The notes below the pieces were generated by a model. That model was not told where the DNA came from. It worked only from the letters and a program-made list of their open reading frames with translations, and ran no database searches. A stretch of 64,000 bases of DNA. It comes from Cerrena zonata. Taxonomy: Eukaryota; Basidiomycota; Agaricomycetes; Polyporales; Cerrenaceae. The DNA lies in assembly GCA_038087015.1 (NCBI GenBank), contig JASBNA010000034.1:248001-312000 (forward strand), read 5' to 3'. Position numbers and translations under genes: made by a program. Every line of letters starts with the position of its first letter. Positions within the stretch are counted from its first letter, which is position 1. Below are positions 55,778 to 64,000 of the stretch, piece by piece.

Positions 55778-57851
55778 ATGCCTTACTCTGACCGTCATAA
55801 TATCGCCATACCACCACACCCTCGTGGTCGTAAAAGATATGTCAGTCAACAGTGGGTTAGAGACGTCAATGGACCTGTTCTGCCTAGGCCTCCTCCCTGT
55901 GGCGTCCGCACCCCCAATGGTCTCATATGGGGACACGATCTTACAGATTTCATGTGGATCAAACAACTACATGATATCAACGTCTTCACCGTCTGGTCAC
56001 GGAGTATGATCAAGGAATTCGGCGAAAACTACGACCCAACTGAATGGGAAAAAGAAGACGGCAAACAGGTCCCTCGTCGTCGTCATCCTTGGCCTGTTCT
56101 AAAGCTGCCTAGAAACATCATGGATCTTAACCTCCATTCTACTCGAATCGGCATCATTGATCAAGGTTGCAAGAAGCATCGCTGCATAGACTACTCTCCT
56201 AAATATCGGCATGACGATGACGATGTCGATGTCGACGACGATACAGTCTCAGAGACACCGACAACTGGGAATAGGCTAGAGGTCTCGGCGATTCTTGGGA
56301 AGCTTATCCCTAATATCCGCGACGATGAAGGTCTTATAGTCATCAACGATGAAAAGAACCCTCTCAAAACCTCTCATGGTCTTCCTTATACTCTTCTCTG
56401 GGCAGGGCATGTGCGATCTTCCTTGGACATCTTGTTTCGACAAATGGGTCCTCTTTCACGCGACTTGAACTTTGTATTCGATGCCTCCTTCACTAATATA
56501 GGCTGCTATGCAAACGACTCGGAATCTCTGCTTGATCCGAACGCGATGCTGTTACTGGACGGGATTGGCCTCGTTGACATATCAGGGCTCTCAGAGGAAG
56601 ATTTCGTAGATAATTCGAAGAGTACGTTCATATTGTGCAAATTACATACCATTCTGACATTTCTGGTTTTTGCTAATCATACAGGGTCGTCACGAAGGGC
56701 CGGATTGCGCTCTAAGCCTACACTGAAAGAGAAGTTCGCCAACCTGACCTCTGCTAAACCGGCGCCACCCAACACGAAGAAATCCAAAGGTAAAGATACC
56801 AAGACGAAGACGAATAAAGAAGAACAGGTATCGACGGAGACTCCACTTCGTAACTCCCCTTACTCTGTTGAAGCTATCCCCAAGCTGGAAGAGTTTCTTC
56901 CGAAGGCTTTCTATCCTGATGTCCTGATGGTGCACGACCCCCATCACGTTGTCTTACAAGGCCAAGAGGACAATGGCGTTGAGCGTCATACGATCAAGAA
57001 ATATCTTCGTGTATTACCTAAATTTTCTGGTGAAGACCAATCGTCAGAGCCTATCGAAAAACCCGAAGGCCGCGCGAACATAGCTCACTTGTACCTGCAC
57101 GAAAAGCATCGTTTGGGTACTGGAAATCACTCTGCTGTCTATCAGGCACCACTCACTCTTCCGCCTCCTCTTTCTGCTCACTCGCGAAACGGAAATGTTA
57201 CGGTCGCTGCGAAGTTGGCCTTCACGAATTATGGTGATCGACAATTCCTCAACAATGAAGCCACCATCTATAACAAGTTTCCTCAACACTTGATGGACGA
57301 TTGGTGTGGGTACAATTTTGTGCCTCCTATCAAGCACCCTGTTCCTGTTGGCCCCGTCGTACCAAAGTTCTACGGATATTATCTCCCAGAGGGTATCAAC
57401 ATGAATGACGCGTTGAAATGTAACGTAGCAAGCCCGATTCTCCTAATGGAAGAATGCGGAAAACCGGTCGAGCCTGAGGATTATAGTCTCGATAAACAGT
57501 TCGTTTGTGCCTTTTTGTCTCCTATAGAAATATACTCACCATTTTTCTAGATCGGAATGCTTTTCGCTCATTCATCGGCTTCATAAGGCAGGATTCGTAC
57601 AAAATTCCCCCTATCTTCGCAATATGGTAGTCCAACCGGGCCCGCTCACTGTTCCTCCGGAGAAACGCTCTATGAAATACCCTAGCTTCCGCATCATTGA
57701 TTTTGGCCGTGGACAAGATTGGGACTCTTACGTCGGCAAGGACACCAGTGAAAAACATCTCCAAGGCAAAGCTGACAGTTGGTATTTCCATCGTCAGTAC
57801 GAAGCGAAGCATGTGGAGGAACAACTGGGGATCACAGAACACCAATACTGA
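55778..57851 (+). CDS. Protein kinase-like protein, probably catalytically degenerate
   Basis: The frame is open from 55,718; I prefer ATG 55,778 (MPYSDRHNIAIPPHP), since the 20 residues before it look unstructured. Three exons with introns near 56,623-56,684 and 57,499-57,550; TGA at 57,849-57,851. The first 400 residues have no known domain. Then a kinase-like fold: Gly-loop-like HRLGTGNHSAVYQAPL, VAAKLAF (VAIK Lys), LLMEECGKPVEP (hinge), LIHRLHKAGFVQNSPYLRNM (catalytic loop) and FRIIDFGRG (DFG). In the catalytic loop the HRD/HGD aspartate is replaced (VQNS), so normal phosphotransfer is doubtful. This layout recalls orphan kinase-like proteins abundant in mushrooms. Confidence 0.8.
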
Positions 57852-58476
57852 CTGCTTATACATTTATGCATTGACATTAATTCGTCTTCATTTCACTCCT
57901 ACGAAATCCCCTATGTATTTACACATGCATGACGTCATAGTGCAACATCATTTTCTGTTCCAGCTCACATCTATTATTAAACACCGTATGCTCTTTGTAC
58001 TTGACTTTATATACTTACGATAAGAATCTATCTAATACAAGCTATACGGTCATAGCCTCACCGGTTTTGAAAGCGATACACCATGTACAGGTGCAAGTAA
58101 ATTACCTTGCAAGAGCGGCGTTCAGACGGAGTGGACACAGTGCGCAGTTCAAACACCGAAAACACCGTTCCGAAGTACCCGTGTCCTGCTGCAAGGTATG
58201 ATTTCACCGAAATGTAAAAATGTACCCTCGCCACGTTACCCCAAGACCGTTATATAAAGAAAGCCCTCGCGCTCGGGCACCCTTCGCGCCTTGCCACCCT
58301 CACTCTAGCGACCGACACCTAATCCTTATATAAACACAGCCGGTCTGGACTTCCTGCGTCTTAAGCAGCAGGTTCTTCATTGTAACGTGTACGAACACCT
58401 CTACGCATTTACCATAACCCTCTCTTAACGTACTGGTAAGTGGTCCTTGTTCGTCCCATAGGTGTATTCCCAGCTC
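57852..58476. other. Intergenic stretch with promoter of the small secreted peptide
   Basis: No coding frame is convincing. TATATAAAG at 58,251-58,259 and TTATATAAAC at 58,327-58,336 are good TATA candidates for the next gene. A small 26-base GT...AG stretch (58,436-58,461) is too short to be trusted as an intron. Confidence 0.45.
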
Positions 58477-58674
58477 ATGACGTCTATAGCAAAAATGCGA
58501 ATTACCTTTATTGTGTCCGCGGTGCTGTGCCTATTCACAATTCAAGGCCTTGCAGCGCCAGCACCGGTTGCACCACCAATTGATGCAGTATCTGCAGAGG
58601 CAGAATTCGAGCCTAACACCAGTGCACACACAGCACGTCGTTCATGGCCACGGAGAATGAGGGCACACCCTTGA
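58477..58674 (+). CDS. Small secreted peptide precursor with dibasic sites
   Basis: The start is ATG 58,477 (66 residues) or, better for a signal peptide, ATG 58,495 (59 or 60 residues). It reads MRITFIVSAVLCLFTIQGLA, then APAPVAPPIDAVSAEAEFEP, and ends TARRSWPRRMRAHP with TGA at 58,672-58,674. The hydrophobic start with AxA-like cleavage before APAP is a standard secretion signal. Two Arg-Arg pairs near the C-terminus are possible Kex2 sites, which would release very short peptides. No homologue is recognised. TATA elements lie 140-225 bases upstream. Confidence 0.6.
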   Translation: MTSIAKMRITFIVSAVLCLFTIQGLAAPAPVAPPIDAVSAEAEFEPNTSAHTARRSWPRRMRAHP

Positions 58675-59336
58675 TCAGATGACGAACGGATTGGGATGAC
58701 GACATTGATGGACTTTTACGAGTTAGCTCATGGTCAATTTACGAGTTGAAGCAGAAGTGAATGAGCAGAAGCCAGTGTATCTTTGTGTTCGGACTTTCGA
58801 GATTGATGGACTTTATCGACACTATGGACGATCCTATAGCAGTATTCGCAGTATTCTTTTCGGAGCCGACCCATTCGGCGCGTTAAATCTGACATTTGTA
58901 AGAAGGTTTAGAATGACAGAGTAGAGAAGTTCACGAACCCTGTTATCCCCAGACGGTGGCGTCTTGGGATTAACTTTAACTTCTAACGACAAGGAACTGC
59001 TCTGGGATTTCGGGCAGCTCGTAAGATACCAAACAGCGCTCGATACTCAAAGAGCCATCTTCCGCTCGTCTCACGTCACGGCGCACCTGCCAATAAAAGT
59101 CGGTGACTGGATAAGTACCATGTCAGTGGATTACACACCTGCCAAACGCGAGTATTGCAACCTATCTGCTGCAGCTCGGAGCCGCACTGATTCGCAAGCC
59201 GGAGGATCTGACTTTGGGGTACTACGGGTGCTGTATCGGAACCGCTTCCTACAGGTCGCTTGATATGCAGAGAGCGAAGGGTACGGGTATGCGATAAGCA
59301 AGAGCCCAGCGAGTCCTACGGGAAGATGTGTCAATC
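58675..59336. other. Intergenic stretch, nothing recognised
   Basis: Several frames of 60-100 residues occur on both strands, with no family signature, start context or splice support. Confidence 0.5.
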
Positions 59337-60719
59337 CTATACATGAAAGCGTTGGAAGTGACTAACTATATTATCCTGCTCCGCGGTAATAAAAAGTTGC
59401 TCGAGCCGGGGACACCCCTTACAGATATTGGCTATAGCTATGGTGCTGATACCCATACGATCTACAGAGAAGCGTCGTAGGTTTCGGCCGTGTTGTAAGA
59501 CAATACTTTCGCATAGATCGTCGTTTAGGACGCCTCCTACCTCGCCCCCCACAGTGGAGACGTGAAACATCTCTAGAGGGGACAAAGACAGCAAGTCAAC
59601 AACCTGCCGCGCCCACGTAGAGGCTACATCCTGAGAGGGGCCCGTAAGGGTTATCGAACGAAGCTGACGCAGAGCATTTGACTTTGAACATTTCTGGCTG
59701 AGATCTTCCATATCCTATTAATGTTGTAGATATGTAAGAGGTTGCTAAAATGAAATAGCACTTACGAAGGCAGTGGACAGAGCTTCTAAACCTAGTCCAC
59801 GGATACCACGAGTGCTGGAGGAAATGACCGACCACACTCCTTCATGTGTGAGTTTAGGACAACCAACCAAATAGAGGTGGGTCAGATTAGTTAGATATGG
59901 GGTAAGTCTGATAAGCAATTCATCGTTAATTCGTCTTGTATCCTGAAAATGGACGCTCAGACATCGCCGACCTGAGAGGAAAGGTAGACGCATGCCTGGC
60001 AGATGAGCGTGAGGTGTTCTAGAGTGCTGCTGACTGATTTAATCCAAGCTGGGAGCATATCGATTATCGGGCCATTGGGCATAATCAACGATATTTTGCG
60101 AAGTCGTGTAAATTTTGCAAGGTTGTCTGGGGAGTAAAGGATGTGTCGTTTGCCGTTGACTTCCAGATCGGTTAGATGGGGCAGTTGCTGCAACGCTAGG
60201 AGTACGTCTGACGAAAGTGAACCGTGGCGTGTCCAGCTGCAAGTACGAAGATTAATGCAGTTCGTTAGGCCGCGTGAGCATTCCTTTAGTAGTTCAACTT
60301 TGTTTCCCAGAAGCAATCCCATTGGAAAGTCCCGTATCGCTGAGAGGATGAGGGTTGACTAGCTGAATCCTAGGTTGCGATGGTTATCGGCTTTTGAGAA
60401 CCACTCACTCATTTCTTGGACATATTTTGCGAGGTGTGGAGATGATGCGAGGGTCTCGAAGAGCTTTACAATCTAGGGATGTCGGTAAATTACGGGCATT
60501 GCAAGTTGCGAGACCAAAACATAAAACATTTATACAAACCTTAGTTTTGACATTTTTGTGCCACGAATAAATAAAGACTTTACTATACAGCGACTCCCTA
60601 GCAAATATGTCAAATGTTCGATTTACTAGACAGATGTGTACCAAATGACTTGGTTTGACGATGTTTTCAAGAATAACTGGTACCAATTCGATGGGTAAGT
60701 CATTAATAGTAGTGACCAT
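59337..60719 (-). CDS. F-box/leucine-rich-repeat-like protein, possibly short at the C-terminus
   Basis: The start is ATG 60,719 (MVTTINDLPIELVPVILENI), a clear F-box-like beginning (LPxELxxxILE...CLVNRTFxxFARExLYxxV). Exons follow with leucine-rich sequence: LLALQQLPHLTDLEVNGKRH, LTNLTHLYLVGCPKLTHEGV and IANICKGCPRLEQLFI. The frame ends at TAG 59,337-59,339 just after ITAEQDNI. Related mushroom proteins usually run on for another 60-100 residues past this point, so this copy may be truncated or have a further exon I cannot place. Its probable role is substrate recognition in a ubiquitin ligase. Confidence 0.72.
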
Positions 60720-60977
60720 AGCGAGTGATGTCTTTCGCTCAATAGTCAAGATAGTGGTTACGGTGAAAGATAGAAAGCCTTCACCAAGTAGTCGTAGTAA
60801 CTTACTAGTAAGTACTTACCAGTTGCTAACATTATTACAGTATTACGTAAGTCAATCATAAGGCTGTTAATGGCGCACGGGCGCTAATGTTCTTTACCTA
60901 GTAGCCAACATCGACTTGGCCTACAACTCTGGCTCTGTTTGTCATATTCTCATCGACGGGGTACAACATAGACCACC

Positions 60978-63900
60978 ATGTCAGACTTGGAAGATGACGC
61001 GAGGGTCACTAATGACCTACTAGACGACGAGGAAGAAGACTTCGACGAACCTCCAAAGAAGGACAAGCGCAGAGCCTACGCCGATGAGGAGGAGGACGAA
61101 GAAGACGAAGACGAAGATGAGGAAGATGATGAGGAGGACGAGGATGCTGGGGCTGCACGCGGAAAGAAACGACCACGAGTACGATCATTGGTACTTATTA
61201 GAAGTGTCACTAATTCACTTACTAGAGACATAAACGTCCTGCAGTCAACCGTTTCCTTGATGTCGAGGCCGAGGTAGACGAGGACGAAGAGGAAGAGGAA
61301 GAGGATGAAGAGTATGGCAAAGGTGCGTCTCTAGGAGGGTACATAAAATAAGGATACTAACAACGTATAATTATACTAGACGGTTTCATTGCTGGTGCGG
61401 AAGGCGAGGAAGATGACGCTGACGTTCACCGCCGTGCAGCAGACCATGCACGGTTGGACAGGAGACGAGAAGAACTTAATGACCAAGATCTGGCGCAAAT
61501 AGCAGCGGACGTGAGCGAACGGTATCGTCGTACAGCCGTTCGCTATTCGGGCGACATGAATGAAATCCCCCAACGGTTATTGATGCCTTCGGTGGAGGAC
61601 GCCAATTTGTGGCAAGTGCGCGTAAAGGTGCGTTGTGATAGATGTTCGTTTTGTTTTCCTCGCTCATATTAATTCTCCAGCCTGGTAAAGAGCGCGATCT
61701 TGTCTTCAGTCTTATGCGTAAATCCGTTGACCGCGAGTTCTCCAACCGACCGTTAAACATCCTCTCTGCTTTTCAACGCGACTCTCTTCCTGGAATGATT
61801 TATGTTGAGGCTCGTAGTGCCAAACAAGTCAGCGATGCATGCGCTGGTCTCGTTGGTATTTATCCGAGCCGAGGTATCATTCTGGTGCCTATCGAAGAAA
61901 TGGCCAGTTTGCTTCAAATCAAGAAACAGGAGATTACTGTTACGCCAGGAAGTTGGGTTCGTATCAAACGGCCGCCAAGGTATCAAGGAGATCTGGCTCA
62001 GGTCATGGACATAACTGAAAATGGTGAAGAGGTCGGACTCAAATTCATCCCGCGTATCGACCTGAATCCTAAGGACGAGGCCACCGTTGATGGCAAGAAA
62101 CGGAAGAAACCGGCAGGACAGACTTCGTTCTCTATGAGACCCCCTCAACGCTTCTTTAACTACGAAGAAGTGGTGAAGGTGTACGGCCGAAAGGCAGTCT
62201 CAAAACGTAATCAAGTATACGTCTTCCAGAACGACACTTACAAAGATGGTTTCATCGAGAAGGATCTCCGTCTAACAGCCCTGCAGCTTGAGAACGTCAA
62301 CCCCACACTTGATGAAATCACGCAATTCACTCGGGGACAGGATGGTGATGGCGACGTTAATGTCGATTTGTCTATCATTGCCGAGGCATCGAGGAAGGCA
62401 GCCATATTAGTACTCCAGCCTGGTGATCACGTCGAGGTCTTCGAAGGCGAACAATCAGGCGTTCATGGTAGCGTTCACTCAATTGAGCAAGACATTGTCA
62501 CGATCCAGCCAGTCGGTGTTGAATTCGATGGTCAACGAATGCAGGTCCCCGCTCGTAGCGTTCGTAAACGTTTCAAGCCCGGTGATCATGTCAAGGTGAT
62601 GGCGGGTCAAAATGCGGACGAGACCGGTCTAGTTGTCTCAGTTATTGACAATGTCGTGACATTCCTGTCAGATATGTCTATGCAGGAAGTCTCGGTATTT
62701 TCCAAAGATTTGCGAGAGGCAGCTGAGGTCGGGACAGGAACGAACACTGTCGGCAACTTTGAATTACACGATCTTGTTCAGCTAGAGTAAGCCTTATGAC
62801 GAGTCTTGCTAAGTGCTAATTGCTGACAGTATTTGCCCCTAGTTTGCAAACAGTCGGTGTCATCTTCAAAACCGAACGTGACTCATTCCGCGTCCTCGAT
62901 CAGAATGGCCAGGTCCGCTTGGTGAAGCCTCATCAGATTTCAATGCGGAGAGATTCCCGAAGAGCTATTGCTACAGACTCGGACGGACATGAGCTACGCC
63001 CAGGCGACAACGTTAAGGAAATTGATGGAGAGGTATGTAACCATTTTCGACAATATTTACAAATGCATTGATTCATTATTGTTGTCGTTCACATAGGGCA
63101 GAAAGGGCCGAGTCCTTCATACACATCAATCATTCTTTGCTTTCCTGTATAATGCAGAAAGTCCTGAAAATCGCGGTGTTTTCGTCACGCGGGCGCGCTC
63201 CTTAGCCTCTCAAGCACCGAAGGGCAATTTACTCAACCTCGGCGGAACTGACTTGTCGAAGATGAATCCGCTAACTGCTGCGCCTACCGGCGGTATGGTA
63301 GGGTCAGCCATAGGACGGGGTCCTCGAGACAGAAATATTGGAGAAACTGTCTGCGTTGTCAAAGGCCCTCAAAAGGGTTATGTTGGAATAGTCAAAGATA
63401 CTAATGGATCCCTTGCCCGAGTTGAGCTGCTTACAGGTAACAAGATGATCTCCATTGACAAATCAAAAATCTTCAGACGATTGTACGTTCATTTATATCG
63501 TCATATATTGATCTTGACATGACATTATAAATTAGACCCACCGGAGACTTAGAACCTCTTGACACTCCCAGGGGAGGCCGTGGCAGCTTCACTCGAGGTG
63601 GGTCCGGTCGGGGCCGGGGCCGGGGCGGTCAACCGTTCTCTTCACATGGAGATATGGGTCCACCCCCCACCGCCGGATTTGGTGGTCCACCAAGTCGAAC
63701 GCCTAACCCATACAATGACGGCAAGACGCCTGGTTGGACGCGTACGCCGAATCCTTATGCAGGCGACGGAGGTAAAACACCTGCGGCCTGGAGTACTGCT
63801 GCTCGAACGCCCAATCCTTACGCAGATGGCGGCAAAACCCCGGCATGGAATACATCTTCCCGTACACCAAATCCGTACGCGAGTGGTGGAGGAAGTACGG

Positions 63901-64000
63901 GAGGATGGGGAGGCGCTACGCCTGGTAGACCCACCTCAAGTTGGGGAGGTGCAACACCAGGCAGAAATAATGACAGTACATGGGGTTCGGCATCTCGTAG
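60978..64000 (+). CDS. SPT5: Transcription elongation factor SPT5, 3' end cut by window edge
   Basis: The start is ATG 60,978 (MSDLEDDARVTNDLLDDEEE). A long acidic N-terminus is followed by the NGN domain (LWQVRVKPGKERDLVFSLMR ... ILSAFQRDSLPGMIYVEA) and a series of KOW domains: PGSWVRIKRPPRYQGDLAQV, LQPGDHVEVFEGEQSGVHGS, FKPGDHVKVMAGQNADETGL, and near 63,330 GETVCVVKGPQKGYVGIVKD. After a Gly/Arg-rich patch comes the C-terminal repeat region with TPNPY four times and a TPAWN repeat like that of S. pombe Spt5. With Spt4 it clamps RNA polymerase II and supports elongation and capping; the C-terminal repeats are Cdk9 targets. At least six introns. The reading frame is still open at 64,000. Confidence 0.95.

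Overview
The window is nuclear DNA of a filamentous basidiomycete, most likely an Agaricomycete. Genes are split by many short introns (mostly about 45-70 bases, GT-AG, a few GC-AG). The content is typical of mushroom-forming fungi: KDZ and Plavaka DNA transposons, membrane proteins of the DUF6533 and DUF6534 type, an F-box/leucine-rich protein, a HET-domain protein and a degenerate kinase-like protein. These sit among conserved eukaryotic genes (TOF1/Timeless, DBP4, SPT5, a Nudix hydrolase). No species can be named from the sequence alone.

Bases 1-10,200 are mobile-element territory. They hold the 3' end of a KDZ transposase, an array of 217-base tandem repeats, and an apparently intact two-gene element. 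In that element a Plavaka transposase (minus strand, 2303-7024) and a DUF6698-type gene (plus strand, 7212-9324) diverge from a 187-base promoter centred on a palindromic CACGTG box. Neither gene shows stops or frameshifts in the exons followed.

Bases 10,200-30,100 hold a small Thr-rich protein, a Nudix hydrolase, four paralogous DUF6534-type membrane proteins (A-D), a SAP-motif nuclear or spindle-type protein, an aldo/keto reductase and a relic of a non-LTR retrotransposon. The four paralogues share exon structure but have diverged in sequence; A and B are tail to tail.

Bases 30,400-36,500 hold a duplicated carboxylesterase. One copy is intact (30,413-32,686). The other (34,182-36,469) has three frameshifts and has lost its ATG.

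Bases 37,200-44,250 hold the replication-fork protein TOF1, with three MluI cell-cycle boxes just upstream. A HET gene follows on the other strand, and then a decayed copy of the TOF1 3' end. Bases 45,055-46,869 are a sharply bounded CpG desert (two CpGs in about 1.8 kb) that exactly contains an intact DUF6533-type gene.

Bases 46,900-64,000 are mainly conserved or ordinary genes: DBP4 RNA helicase, an F-box-like protein, an amidase with two apparent frameshifts, an intron-containing tRNA-Ser, a kinase-like protein, a small secreted peptide, an F-box/LRR protein, and SPT5, which runs off the right edge.

The most interesting items are the two-gene Plavaka/DUF6698 element, the CpG desert around an intact gene, and the TOF1 3' duplication that brackets a HET gene.
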